Shown: positions 44,143 to 52,972 of the stretch, piece by piece
Layout: every line of letters begins with the position of its first letter
Position numbering within the stretch: position 1 is the stretch's first letter
Notes under the pieces: model-generated
What the model saw: the letters and a program-made list of their open reading frames with translations, nothing else
Database searches by the model: none
Told to the model about the DNA's origin: nothing
Position numbers and translations under genes: made by a program
NCBI GenBank assembly: GCA_030446715.1
Contig: JAUJMU010000014.1
Span: 121,363-174,452 of the forward strand
From: Cytophagales bacterium
GTDB taxonomy: Bacteria; Bacteroidota; Bacteroidia; Cytophagales; 172606-1
Length of the DNA stretch: 53,090 nt
Reading direction: 5' to 3'

Positions 44143-45300
44143 ATGAATAGAAAAATGAGAATGGGAATGGTCGGCGGCGGACGGGGATCATTTATCGGTG
44201 CCATTCACCGGATGGCGGCGGCCATTGACGGCCAGATTGAACTCGTTTGCGGTGCCTTCAGCAGCAATCCCGAAAACTCCAAAGCCTCGGGGCAGGACTT
44301 TTTTCTGCCCGAAAACCGCGTATACGGCTCTTTTGAAGAAATGATCCGGAAGGAAAAAGAATTGCCGGAAGGCGAACGGATGGATTTTGTGTCCATTGTA
44401 ACGCCCAACCACATGCACTTTCCTCCGGCCAAAATGGCTCTCGAAAACGGCTTCCACGTGGTCTGTGACAAGCCCATGACGCTGAATCTGGAAGAAGCCC
44501 GCGAAATGGTAAAGACCGTGGAACGGACCGGACTGCTGTTCTGCCTGACGCACAACTACACCGGCTACCCGATGGTGAAGGAGGCCCGCGAAATCGTGCG
44601 GAGCGGCAAGCTGGGCAAAATCCGCAAGGTGGTGGCTGAGTACCCGCAGGGCTGGCTGTCTACTTTTCTGGAAGGCACCGGCAACAAGCAGGCCGCCTGG
44701 CGCACCGACCCGGCCCGTTCGGGAGCGGCCGGCTGCATGGGCGACATCGGCACCCACGCCGAAAACCTTGCCGAATACATCACCGGCCTGAAAATCAGCG
44801 AACTCTGTGCCGACCTGACCACTTTCGTGGAGGGCCGTCAACTGGACGACGACGGCAACGTGCTGCTCCGCTTCGACAACGGAGCCAAAGGCGTGCTGCA
44901 CGCCAGCCAGATTGCGCAGGGCGAAGAAAACGACCTCAACATCCGCATCTACGGCGAACAGGGTGGCCTCGAATGGCGGCAGATGGAGCCGAATACGCTG
45001 ATCCACAAATCCCAGACTTTCCGGCACGTGCTGCGGACCGGCGTCGGCGAATTGTCGGAGGCGGCAAGGGCGCATTTCCGCATCCCGCCTCCCGGTCACC
45101 CGGAAGGCTATCTGGAGGCATTCGGCAACCTGTACCGCAACTTTGCCCTTACCCTCCGCAGCCGCCTGAAGGGCGAAACGCCGGACCCGCTGTACACCGA
45201 CTTTCCGGGGGTGCATGACGGCGTCCGCGGCCTTGCCTTCATCGAAACCCTGATCCGGTCCAACAACTCCGACCGCAAGTGGACGAAGTTTGTGGAATAG
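44143..45300 (+). CDS. Gfo/Idh/MocA family oxidoreductase
   Basis: 385 aa from [20 protein letters not shown] at 44143; an in-frame ATG at 44092 would add 17 residues before it. NAD(P) loop [43 protein letters not shown] has the EKP-like lysine motif (CDKP); the catalytic part [30 protein letters not shown] has the DIGTHxxN(L) motif. Cytoplasmic: no signal. Sugar or cyclitol dehydrogenation is typical. Followed by a second paralogue after a 123-bp gap. Confidence 0.93.
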   Translation: MNRKMRMGMVGGGRGSFIGAIHRMAAAIDGQIELVCGAFSSNPENSKASGQDFFLPENRVYGSFEEMIRKEKELPEGERMDFVSIVTPNHMHFPPAKMALENGFHVVCDKPMTLNLEEAREMVKTVERTGLLFCLTHNYTGYPMVKEAREIVRSGKLGKIRKVVAEYPQGWLSTFLEGTGNKQAAWRTDPARSGAAGCMGDIGTHAENLAEYITGLKISELCADLTTFVEGRQLDDDGNVLLRFDNGAKGVLHASQIAQGEENDLNIRIYGEQGGLEWRQMEPNTLIHKSQTFRHVLRTGVGELSEAARAHFRIPPPGHPEGYLEAFGNLYRNFALTLRSRLKGETPDPLYTDFPGVHDGVRGLAFIETLIRSNNSDRKWTKFVE

Positions 45301-45304
45301 CAGC

Positions 45305-45378
45305 GGTAAGTGGTTAGTGGTTAGTTGCCAGTGGTAAGTAGCGGCCAGTGAGTAATCGCGTTCCACTAACCACTTACC
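45305..45378. repeat. 16-bp inverted repeat between tandem oxidoreductase genes
   Basis: GGTAAGTGGTTAGTGG (45305-45320) and its perfect complement CCACTAACCACTTACC (45363-45378), 42-nt spacer. Shorter versions (GTGGTAAGT near 45332, TTAGTGGTTAG) overlap. No T-run, so more likely an intergenic repeat than a terminator. Confidence 0.75.
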
Positions 45379-45423
45379 ACTTAATAACTTATAACTAACA
45401 ACTATTTTTAACCCTGAACAAAA

Positions 45424-46569
45424 ATGAACAAAATCAAAGTTGGTGTGGTAGGTACGGGCTTTATCGGCCCGGCGCACGTGGAGGCCCTGCGGCGGCTCCC
45501 CAATGTGGAGGTAGCAGCCCTCTGCGAAGTAAACATTGACCTTGCCCGGCAAAAGGCGGAGCAGATGGGCATTGAACGGCCCTATACGTTTGAAGACCTG
45601 CTGAAGCAGGAAGATATTTCCTGCATTCACATCTGTACGCCCAATTTCCTGCACTACTCCCAATCGAAGGCGGCACTGGAAGCCGGCAAGCACGTGGTCT
45701 GCGAAAAACCGCTGGCCAAAGACCTGCACGAAGCCAAGGAATTGGTGTCTCTTGCCGCTAAATCGGGACTGGTCAACGCCGTGCATTTCAACCTCCGCTA
45801 CTACCCGCTGGCCCGGCAGATGAAGACCATGCGCGAAAAAGGCGAACTCGGCGAGGTGTACTCGGTGATCGGCTCGTACCTGCAGGACTGGCTGTTCTAT
45901 GATACCGACTACAACTGGCGGCTGGAGCCCGACAAGTCCGGCAATTCGCGGGCTATTGCCGATATTGGTTCGCACCTGATGGATATTCTGGAGTACATCA
46001 CCGGGCTGAAGACAGTGGCCGTGATGGCGGATTTCAACACCATTCACAAGACCCGCAAAAAGCCGCTGAAGCCCGTGGAGACGTATTCCGGCAAGATGCT
46101 GCGGCCGGAAGACTACGCCGATGTGCCCATCAATACGGAAGATCACGCCAACGTGTTGCTCCGTTTCGACAACGGAAACCGCGGCGTCATTACCGTTTCG
46201 CAGGTATCGGCCGGCCGCAAAAACCAGATGAAGCTGGAAATTGCCGGTTCTAAGAAAACGTTTGCCTGGAACTCGGAGGCGCCCAACGAAATGTGGATCG
46301 GCAACCGCGATGGATACAACGAATCGCTGATGCGCGACCCGTCGCTGGTACACGCCGAGGCCCGGTCAGTGATCTCATTCCCCGGCGGCCACAACGAAGG
46401 TTTCCCGGATACCTCCAAGCAGATGTTCAGGGAAGTGTACGCAGCGGTGGAGGCAGGCAGGCAGCCGGAGAAACCGACTTATCCGACTTTCGCCGATGGT
46501 TACCGTGAACTGCTGATCTGCGAAAGGATTCTGGAATCCAACCGCAGGCAGGGCTGGGTGGAAGTGTAG
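45424..46569 (+). CDS. Gfo/Idh/MocA family oxidoreductase
   Basis: 381 aa. NAD(P) loop VGVVGTGFIGPAHVEALRRL (GxGxxG), CTPNFLHYSQSKAALEAGKHVVCEKPL with the EKP motif, and the catalytic DIGSHLMDILEYITG with a preceding GNSRAIADIGSH motif. Cytosolic. It is related to but not very similar to its upstream paralogue (44143-45300), so the two are probably an old duplication with separate substrates. A terminator lies 25 bp after it. Confidence 0.94.
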   Translation: MNKIKVGVVGTGFIGPAHVEALRRLPNVEVAALCEVNIDLARQKAEQMGIERPYTFEDLLKQEDISCIHICTPNFLHYSQSKAALEAGKHVVCEKPLAKDLHEAKELVSLAAKSGLVNAVHFNLRYYPLARQMKTMREKGELGEVYSVIGSYLQDWLFYDTDYNWRLEPDKSGNSRAIADIGSHLMDILEYITGLKTVAVMADFNTIHKTRKKPLKPVETYSGKMLRPEDYADVPINTEDHANVLLRFDNGNRGVITVSQVSAGRKNQMKLEIAGSKKTFAWNSEAPNEMWIGNRDGYNESLMRDPSLVHAEARSVISFPGGHNEGFPDTSKQMFREVYAAVEAGRQPEKPTYPTFADGYRELLICERILESNRRQGWVEV

Positions 46570-46593
46570 TATTTTCTTACCGGAAGGATACAG

Positions 46594-46625
46594 AAGCCGC
46601 CAGACAATCCTGGCGGCTTTTTTAT
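46594..46625 (+). terminator. Terminator after the second Gfo/Idh gene
   Basis: Perfect 10-bp inverted repeat AAGCCGCCAG (46594-46603) and CTGGCGGCTT (46610-46619), loop of 6 nt, then a T-run. Confidence 0.88.
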
Positions 46626-46800
46626 TTGGTATGCTACTGGTGAAAGTAGTCGTCCGGGCAGGAAACTCGCTTTTACCAGGTAAATATTGTGTTTTAGCCG
46701 CAAACGCAGTTTGTTTTTATCCTCACCCCGTTTTTCCCGTAAAAGGCTTAGATTATGCCCGGTACGCGTCTGATGGCGCACCCGAAAAATACTGCAACCC

Positions 46801-47886
46801 ATGCCCGAAACTACCCCTAAAGTCACCGTCCTGATTCCGGTTTACAATGCGGAGCCTTACCTGAAAGAATGCATCGAAAGTATTCTGAACGGAACCTTTA
46901 CTGATTTTGAACTTCTCCTGATTGATGACTGCTCTACCGACAGCAGCGTAGAAATCATCCGTTCCGTCACCGACCCCCGGATACGGCTGGTGGTGAACAG
47001 CAGGAATATGGGCATTGCCCGCAACCGCAACAAAGGTTTTGACCTCTCCCGCGGCGGGTACATTGCCTTCGTGGATAACGATGACATCAGCACACCTGAC
47101 CGGCTGGAGAAACAGACTGCCTTCATGGATGCGCATCCGGAAGTGGGTTTCTGCGGCAGCTGGATTCAGGAAATTTACGCCGATGGCCGACCCATTGAGA
47201 ACGGCCTGATTGAATATCCGGCCTCCGATGCCGAGATCAGGGAGCGGCTGTTCCGCGAATGTCCGATCTGGAATCCGAGTCTGATGATCCGTAAAAGTGT
47301 GATCACCCGCAACAACCTCTATCACGACGCTGATTTTACGCTGGGCGAAGATTTTGAACTGTTTGTCCGTGCATCAAGAGTGACGCAGATGGCCAATATT
47401 CCGGAGGTGTTGTACCTGTACCGGCGGCACGACCATCAGGCAACCACCCACCGTACTTTTGACGCCTGGCGCAACTCCAATATTGTGCGCATGCAGCTCA
47501 TGCTGGACGAAGTCATGAAGCTGGCGCCGGAGGTAAAAACTTCGCTTACGCCGGTGAAGGACTCCAACAATGAGAACTACTTCCGTGATCTGCTGGCGGT
47601 GGACGAGTTACTGACTGAACTGTACCAGTCGGCGGGAAGCCATGGCAAAAAAATACTCAGTAAAATGAAGGAACACCTGAGTTACATCTGGCTGAGTTCG
47701 CTGTTTTACCTGCCGAGGTATGATATGCACACTTACCGGCTGGCGCAGCGCAGTAACTTCTTTAAAACGCTTCCCGTTTCGGCCCGGGTAAAAATTCTGG
47801 GCAAGAGCCTGATCGGGTTGGATAAAAATTCTGTCCGGCAGATCAGGTCCGTGCTGAAAGGTAAACGGGTAAACGCCTGGCAATAG
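46801..47886 (+). CDS. Glycosyltransferase family 2
   Basis: 361 aa GT-A-fold enzyme. N-terminal TVLIPVYNAEPYLKECIESIL and FELLLIDDCSTDSSVEII are the nucleotide-sugar binding parts; the metal-binding DxD is in AFVDNDDISTPDRLEKQ, and the acceptor/base region is CPIWNPSLMIRKSV..GEDFELFVRA (EDFE). The C-terminal 130 residues lack family marks. Likely adds a sugar to a lipid-linked or surface glycan; not near other polysaccharide genes. A later ATG (MGIARNRN) is not used, since VLIPVYN would be lost. Confidence 0.93.
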   Translation: MPETTPKVTVLIPVYNAEPYLKECIESILNGTFTDFELLLIDDCSTDSSVEIIRSVTDPRIRLVVNSRNMGIARNRNKGFDLSRGGYIAFVDNDDISTPDRLEKQTAFMDAHPEVGFCGSWIQEIYADGRPIENGLIEYPASDAEIRERLFRECPIWNPSLMIRKSVITRNNLYHDADFTLGEDFELFVRASRVTQMANIPEVLYLYRRHDHQATTHRTFDAWRNSNIVRMQLMLDEVMKLAPEVKTSLTPVKDSNNENYFRDLLAVDELLTELYQSAGSHGKKILSKMKEHLSYIWLSSLFYLPRYDMHTYRLAQRSNFFKTLPVSARVKILGKSLIGLDKNSVRQIRSVLKGKRVNAWQ

Positions 47887-47949
47887 GTAGCCGTCAGCAA
47901 TCAGCTTTCAGCGGGTAGCTATCCGTCCGGCATTCTGCATCCCATTTTC

Positions 47950-48813
47950 TCATTTGCCCGGCCGGAGGAAAAAATCAAGTATAGTTTCATTGACCTCATC
48001 ACTTTTCTCGTGGTGGACCCAGTGGGTTGCCTCCGGGACCAGGTGCAGTTTTGCGTTGCGGCAGTAGGGCAGGCTTTGGGTCGCCATTTCCGTCCGCAGG
48101 AAAGCATCCCTGGTACCCCAGATCATCAGCAGGGGCGTACGCACTTCCGGCGGTTGGACCATTGCCGGATTGCGGTGCCGCACGGCAGCCCGGTACCAGT
48201 TGAGCATGGCGCGGAAACTGCCCGGCTGGCTCCACGCCGCCACGTACTGCTCCAGATCGGCATCGCTGAATGCACCAGGCAGCGAGGTTCGCCGCAGAGA
48301 ATTCCGCATGAGGCGGAAACGGCCGCGGCTGATGGTCCATTCCGGCAACAGGGGCAACTGAAAGAAGAAAATATACCAGCTTCGCCGCAACTGGTCAGGG
48401 CGCCGGCGCAGTGTTTTCCGCATCACTACCGGGTGCGGCATGTTGATGATCACCAGGCGGCGCAGCAGTTGCGGGTGGTGCATGGCCAGATTCCAGGCCA
48501 CTGCGCCGCCCCAGTCGTGGCCCACCAGCAGTACTTTGGTTGTCCCCAGTGCAGCAATCAGTTCCACGATGTCCTGCGTGAGCTGGCTTACGCGGTAGGC
48601 TCCTGTGCCGGCCGGTTTGCTGCTCAGGTTATAGCCCCGCTGGTCGGGCACCACTACCCGGTAACCCTGCGCCGCGAAAAAGGGAATCTGTTTCCGCCAG
48701 CCGTACCAGAACTCCGGGTAGCCATGCAGAAAGACCACCACCGGTCCGCCGGCCGGTCCGCTTTCGGTCACGTGCAGCCGGATACCGTTTACCTGGTAGA
48801 AACTTTCCTTCAT
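47950..48813 (-). CDS. Alpha/beta hydrolase, epoxide-hydrolase-like
   Basis: 287 aa. HGYPEFWYGWRKQIPFFAAQ and VVPDQRGYNLSSKP give the HGxP oxyanion motif and the N-terminal fold of epoxide hydrolases. The nucleophile elbow reads LLVGHDWGGAVAW, where Asp is the nucleophile as in epoxide hydrolases and haloalkane dehalogenases rather than Ser. The acid lies in WGTRDAFL and the histidine in EATHWVHHEKSDE. A cap region supplies tyrosines. I favour epoxide hydrolase; dehalogenase cannot be excluded. No signal peptide. Convergent with the GT2 gene. Confidence 0.9.
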   Translation of the reverse strand: MKESFYQVNGIRLHVTESGPAGGPVVVFLHGYPEFWYGWRKQIPFFAAQGYRVVVPDQRGYNLSSKPAGTGAYRVSQLTQDIVELIAALGTTKVLLVGHDWGGAVAWNLAMHHPQLLRRLVIINMPHPVVMRKTLRRRPDQLRRSWYIFFFQLPLLPEWTISRGRFRLMRNSLRRTSLPGAFSDADLEQYVAAWSQPGSFRAMLNWYRAAVRHRNPAMVQPPEVRTPLLMIWGTRDAFLRTEMATQSLPYCRNAKLHLVPEATHWVHHEKSDEVNETILDFFLRPGK

Positions 48814-48982
48814 GCGTCCTGCCTTATTTCTCCTCCATTAACGTTGCCTTTGCCGGAAGGATACCCGCCACAGGCATTGTGTTTTGCTGAACCCTGCTGA
48901 TTGAGCCCCGGGTTGTGGGACGGTTGTAGTACTGCTTCTCGGTGCATCAGGCTTTGGAATACTGATAATGAGATGAAGTTAA

Positions 48983-49576
48983 TCAGGTAGTCATCGTGTA
49001 TCGCTCATAGAGGGTAATGATCTGCACAGTTTTCCAGCCATCAGCGGTGTAGAGTCTTTTGGTAAGTGTGACTTCAATGCGGTTATTGTCTTTTACCGTA
49101 ACCGCATCGGGTGACGAATACAAGTCCGGGTCAAGCAAGTCAGGGGTTAATTGTATAGGTTTAACCAAGAGCTGGGTGAGTGCATCGTTAAAGACAAATT
49201 TCCAGTAAACAACCTTGGGGGTATAATATGGCCTGATGCCGGGGTCATAACCAGTGGGCTCCGGCCGGGCGGTTTCCTGTTCAGGCCAGGTAAGGGAGAA
49301 GATAAAAGAGGGTGATCCATTGTGATGGCTCTTGCCATAGATGCCTATTTCGGCTTCGGCATCTTTCACCTGTTTTATTTCCTCAAACCTGTCGGTCAAG
49401 GCCTTTCCGTCAAGATTAACGTCTAAGGCCTCGCTGCTGATGCAGGAGAGGGGCTTGTAACCGCCGTGAAACCGGGCATGAAGCGTCTTTATATCCTGGT
49501 CAGGCGCAACATCAGCCGGCTGTGTGCAAGCTGCCAGACTTACCAGCCCGGCAAATAGTAAAAGCTGTACGCGCAT
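48983..49576 (-). CDS. Putative lipoprotein of unknown function
   Basis: 197 aa. Lipoprotein signal MRVQLLLFAGLVSLAACTQP with lipobox LAAC (Cys17). The rest is a mixed beta-rich soluble domain with no motif I know: ISSEALDVNLDGKALT, FVFNDALTQLLVK and IEVTLTKRLYTADGWK. Likely anchored to the outer membrane or periplasmic face. Alone on its strand between the hydrolase gene and the cold-shock gene. Confidence 0.75.
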   Translation of the reverse strand: MRVQLLLFAGLVSLAACTQPADVAPDQDIKTLHARFHGGYKPLSCISSEALDVNLDGKALTDRFEEIKQVKDAEAEIGIYGKSHHNGSPSFIFSLTWPEQETARPEPTGYDPGIRPYYTPKVVYWKFVFNDALTQLLVKPIQLTPDLLDPDLYSSPDAVTVKDNNRIEVTLTKRLYTADGWKTVQIITLYERYTMTT

Positions 49577-49763
49577 CTTTTATTTTCAAAGGGCAATTAT
49601 CAAGGTAGCAGGCAATAAAAGAATTAACCTAAGGTAGCAATTAACTCAACTGTGTTATGGCTTCTCCGTCTTTTTACTGGTGCTGACTTAACGATTCCCA
49701 CAATTTCAGGCATTCATGCCACTACTCTTTCTCCGGTAGCCGGAATAGATGAAATCTGAAATA
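49577..49763. other. Intergenic region before the csp terminator
   Basis: 187 bp of AT-rich sequence between the lipoprotein start (49576) and the csp terminator (49764). I see no gene or strong promoter here. Confidence 0.4.
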
Positions 49764-49784
49764 AAAGCCCCGGAGAGGGGCTTT
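49764..49784 (-). terminator. Cold-shock gene terminator
   Basis: AAAGCCCC (49764-49771), 5-nt loop, GGGGCTTT (49777-49784); on the minus strand it is followed by TTATTT. It lies 48 bp after the restored csp stop. Confidence 0.85.
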
Positions 49785-49831
49785 CAGAATGGATTTGCTA
49801 TAATGCTAATATATGAAACTTATATATTTTA

Positions 49832-50024
49832 TTAAGCAAGTCTTACGTTTACGGCGCTGGGGCCTTTGCGGCCTTGCCTCAACTTCGAAAACTACATGAT
49901 CCTGTTCTCTGACCTCGTCAACAAGGCCTGAAACGTGAACAAAAACGTCCTTGTCAGAACCTTCTACTTTGATGAAACCAAATCCCTTTGCTTCATTGAA
50001 AAACTTTACAATACCTGACTGCAT
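49832..50024 (-). pseudogene. Cold-shock protein gene with one-base C-terminal frameshift
   Basis: Start at [19 protein letters not shown] (50024). RNP1 (KGFGFI) and RNP2 (VFVHVS) of the CspA family are present up to VVFEVE. Then the frame goes wrong (ARPQRPQ...) and reads on to 49806. Taking out one C of the CC at 49877-49878 restores [14 protein letters not shown] and a stop at 49832, a perfect family C-terminus of 63 aa. Either a sequencing error or a real one-base insertion. Its promoter and terminator look intact, which favours the error explanation. An N-terminal extension to 50099 is not family-like. Confidence 0.85.
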
Positions 50025-50059
50025 TACTTTTGTGTTGTTATAAAATGTTATTAATGAGC

Positions 50060-50090
50060 TAAAGGTAGGGCTATTACCCGCATATACAAA
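50060..50090 (-). promoter_or_regulatory. Promoter of the cold-shock gene
   Basis: Minus strand: TTTG (complement of 50087-50090), 19-bp spacer, TACCTTTA (complement of 50060-50067), one base from the TTTG-N19-TAnnTTTG consensus. The transcript would begin near 50054 and leave a leader of about 30 nt. Confidence 0.7.
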
Positions 50091-50218
50091 ACTTTTCACA
50101 AATAACTTAAAAAAACTTACACATCACCGCCAACCCGGACCATACCCCGAATGAAGAAAAACTTCCGTAACGGCCCCGGAAGGCAGTAGCGGCCCGTTCG
50201 GGGAGGGGCCAGAAGAAA

Positions 50219-50254
50219 CCGCCACCCCGCTGAAGTTCGCCGGCGGGGTGGCGG
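50219..50254. terminator. GC-rich hairpin downstream of the PPOX-family gene
   Basis: CCGCCACCCCGC (50219-50230) and GCGGGGTGGCGG (50243-50254), 12-bp perfect stem. It lies 44 bp after the pseudogene end, but there is no T-run, so terminator function is only probable. Confidence 0.5.
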
Positions 50255-50297
50255 TGACGGCTGATGTGTTTTAAGCAAAATCGTGTGCCTGATCCGA

Positions 50298-50803
50298 TCA
50301 GTTACGGGGCTCATCACCGAGCTTTACGTCACGGGCCGACTGATCCGGCTGGCCCGGTAAGGGCGGCTTTGGCCATTTCAAACAGCGTCATCATTTTGCC
50401 GCCCGGCCGGTCCCAGTACTCTGCCCGGTGCGGCTTTACCCGCAGCAACGTAATGTTCGGGTCATCCGGGCCATCCGGAAACCATGCCTTCAGGCCGTCA
50501 TTCAGAGTTCGTGGATTTTCTGCCGGTCGTCTACACCTGGGCAGTGCCCGATGCGGCCACGTAGGTGTCGGCATTGTGGTCAGAGTAGGAAAGACTCACC
50601 CGGTTATTGGCCTGTACTTCCTTTACTTTATTGGAATTCTTGTAGGTCAGAAACCATAGGGTGCCATCGGCGTCAACGCCGTGCGTAGACATGGGTCGGG
50701 TGTGCAGATCCCCATCCAGTTCCAAGGTAGTGAGGTTGGCAAACTTAGTAACTTTGATTTTTTCTTTCAGAGCTTCAAACTCTGTCTGTTGTAATCCTTG
50801 CAT
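50298..50803 (-). pseudogene. Pyridoxamine 5'-phosphate oxidase-family (general stress protein 26-like), frameshifted
   Basis: Intact first part MQGLQQTEFEALKEKIKVTK, DGDLHTRPMSTHGVDADGTLWFLT, SYSDHNADTYVAASG..QV (90 codons), then frame loss. Correcting one-base losses near 50531-50538 and 50500-50506 gives DDRQKIHELW then DGLKAWFPDGPDDPNITLL, RVKPHRAEYWDRPGGKMM and AKAALTG; a third shift near 50349-50356 restores QPDQSARDVKLGDEPRN before the stop at 50298. The protein should bind FMN. All three events are in short homopolymer runs, so a sequencing artefact is possible. Confidence 0.85.
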
Positions 50804-50915
50804 AGCCGGAATGTTTAAAGGTCAGAAATAGTCTGCTTTCCGACACGGATTTTTGGGTAAAAAGTTTGACTTTGTTTTTTAAAAGTGAATATTGGGCACT
50901 CACTCAACAGTCCCC

Positions 50916-52340
50916 ATGCAACCGCCGCTTATTCTCCGTGTCGTTTTCAGTGCCCTGCTGGCGCTGTCGGTCAGTCCGTCTGCGTTTTGCCAGCCCACTC
51001 TCTCCACACCAGCCGGCTCGTGGACGGGCAGCCTGAGCCTTCCGGGGGCATCCCTGCGGATTGTTTTCCATATAAAAGAGGTCGCAGCCGGCTCTTATAC
51101 CGCCATCATGGACAGCCCCGATCAGGGAGCCAGAGGCATTGCCGTCAGCCGGGTGGTCTGGAATAACGACAGCCTGCAACTGGATGTCTCCTCCATCGGA
51201 GGCTCTTACACTGGCCGGCTGAACACCGACAGCCTCTTGTTTACGGGTCACTGGCGGCAGGCAGGGCAGCGGTTTCCGCTTAACCTGAACATTGCCCCAA
51301 AGCGGCCCCAGACGCCCAAAAAACCCTTTCCTTACCGCGAGGAGGAAGTCACTTATACGGGCAAAGCCGCCGGTGTACAACTGGCCGCCACCCTTACGCT
51401 GCCCGGAGGAAAAGGACCGTTTCCGGCGGTGCTGCTCATTACCGGCTCCGGGCCGCAGAACCGCAACGGCGAACTGATGGGGCATGAACCCTTTCTGGTC
51501 TTGGCCGACTACCTCACCCGGCGCGGCATTGCCGTGCTGCGGGCCGACGACCGGGGCGTCGGCAGGTCTACGGGGGATTTCGGCAGGGCTACCACCAGAG
51601 ACTTTGCGGGTGATGCCCTGGCAGGAGTAAACTTTCTCAAAGCCCGGCCGGAAATAAATCCGAAACAGATCGGCCTCATCGGGCAGAGCGAAGGTGGCCT
51701 CATTGCGCCGATGGTGGGTGCCGAATCGCGGGATGTGGCCTTTCTGGTGCTGATGGCGGGGCCCGGCCTGCCCGGCGACCAGCTTCTCCGGCAACAGGCC
51801 CGCGACATTATGAAGGCCGGCGGATCCTCGGAAGGGGCCATCCGGCAGACACTGGATCTGCAGGCGAAAATGTTTTCGGTACTAAAGCAGGAACAGGACC
51901 CCGGTCAGGCGGAGCAGAAGATGCAGGCCGTCGTGAAAGAAGCCGCCCGGCAGATGACCGCTGAAGAAAAAAGCCAGTCCGGGTTTAATGAGGCAGCTGC
52001 CATGGGGCAGATCCGGCAGTTCACTTCTCCGTGGTTCCGGTACTTTATCAGTCATGATCCGGTGCCGGTACTGAAAAAAATTAAGGTTCCGGTGCTGGCT
52101 GTCAACGGAGAGAAAGACCTTCAGGTAGACGCCGGCGAAAATCTGGCGGCGATCCGGAAGGCACTGCAGGAAGGTGGCAACAAAAAAGTGAAAGTCAAAG
52201 CCTTGCCCGGCCTGAACCACCTCTTTCAGACGGCCACCACCGGTTCACCCGGCGAATACGCCCGGATCGGGGAAACCTTTTCTCCGGCGGCCATGCAGGT
52301 AGTCGGTGACTGGATAACCGGACTGACAAAGGGCCGGTAA
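50916..52340 (+). CDS. Secreted alpha/beta hydrolase (dienelactone hydrolase-like)
   Basis: 474 aa from MQPPLILRVVFSALLALSVS at 50916 (the start at 50892 would add 8 residues). Signal peptide ends SAFCQP. The N-terminal 130 residues are a beta-rich domain (SWTGSLSLPGASLRIVFHI) of the type found before many Bacteroidota hydrolases. The hydrolase follows with AVLLITGSGPQNRNGEL, VLRADDRGVGRSTGDF, the elbow IGLIGQSEGGLIAP (Ser), VNGEKDLQVD (acid) and LPGLNHLFQTA (His). Exported carboxylesterase or peptidase-like activity is probable; the substrate is unknown. Confidence 0.92.
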   Translation: MQPPLILRVVFSALLALSVSPSAFCQPTLSTPAGSWTGSLSLPGASLRIVFHIKEVAAGSYTAIMDSPDQGARGIAVSRVVWNNDSLQLDVSSIGGSYTGRLNTDSLLFTGHWRQAGQRFPLNLNIAPKRPQTPKKPFPYREEEVTYTGKAAGVQLAATLTLPGGKGPFPAVLLITGSGPQNRNGELMGHEPFLVLADYLTRRGIAVLRADDRGVGRSTGDFGRATTRDFAGDALAGVNFLKARPEINPKQIGLIGQSEGGLIAPMVGAESRDVAFLVLMAGPGLPGDQLLRQQARDIMKAGGSSEGAIRQTLDLQAKMFSVLKQEQDPGQAEQKMQAVVKEAARQMTAEEKSQSGFNEAAAMGQIRQFTSPWFRYFISHDPVPVLKKIKVPVLAVNGEKDLQVDAGENLAAIRKALQEGGNKKVKVKALPGLNHLFQTATTGSPGEYARIGETFSPAAMQVVGDWITGLTKGR

Positions 52341-52428
52341 AGACGCATACCGGCGCTGAAACTGAGCAGTTAGTAACCTTTACGGGTGTTTCATTCGTTC
52401 AATGCGGAAACCTCCCGTTGGAAATACT

Positions 52429-52860
52429 ATGCGTAAAATTTACCCAATTCTTATATTTATTTGTCTGGGCGCATTTTCTGCACCCCTCTGTGCACAAATA
52501 ACTCCGGAGCCGGCCGGCCGGCCGGTGCCGGATTCCACCAATAGATTTAATTACGAGACGCAGTCGAACCGCAATCAGGCAAATGAAGCGGTTGAGAGCA
52601 GCGGAAACAGCCGGAATACCCGTAATACGATGATGGATGACCAAGAAAAAGTCCGTTCAGCGCGTCAGGAAGAAAAAATGTACAAGGCAAAGGAGCGCGA
52701 GTCCCGGCGTACCGAAAGAGTTGTTCGTCAGGCCATCAATGCCGAAAAGCAGCGGATACGCGCCGAACGTAACGCAGAAAAAGCAAGACTGCGGGCTCAG
52801 CAGGCAAGAGACAAAGCTGAAAGAAGCATTCAGGAATACCGAGGGCAGGGGCAGTACTGA
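52429..52860 (+). CDS. Small secreted, highly charged protein
   Basis: 143 aa from MRKIYPILIFICLGAFSAPLCAQ at 52429, a clear signal peptide; an upstream ATG at 52402 adds 9 residues. After a Pro-rich linker the remaining 100 residues are rich in Arg, Glu, Lys, Ala and Gln and look like one long charged helix (EKQRIRAERNAEKARLRAQQ, AERSIQEYRG), probably a coiled coil. No homologous family recognised. Possibly a periplasmic structural or binding protein. Confidence 0.7.
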   Translation: MRKIYPILIFICLGAFSAPLCAQITPEPAGRPVPDSTNRFNYETQSNRNQANEAVESSGNSRNTRNTMMDDQEKVRSARQEEKMYKAKERESRRTERVVRQAINAEKQRIRAERNAEKARLRAQQARDKAERSIQEYRGQGQY

Positions 52861-52951
52861 TCTGGCTTGTGCATAATCAATCAGTAATGCAAATGGAGGG
52901 AAAAGGCCCTGAAGGGCAATACCCCTGTATCTGATCCTTCGACTTTTGAAC

Positions 52952-52972
52952 CGCATTCTACTATAGAATGCG
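52952..52972. repeat. Perfect palindromic hairpin near the right edge
   Basis: CGCATTCTA (52952-52960), CTA, TAGAATGCG (52964-52972). A short symmetric site, followed by no T-run; an operator or intergenic palindrome. The rest of 52861-53090 shows nothing else I can support. Confidence 0.5.

Noticed and set aside
44188-46353. 721-codon minus-strand open frame across both Gfo/Idh genes
   Set aside because: Both plus-strand genes carry complete catalytic motifs; the antisense frame is their shadow and even runs across the intergenic repeat.
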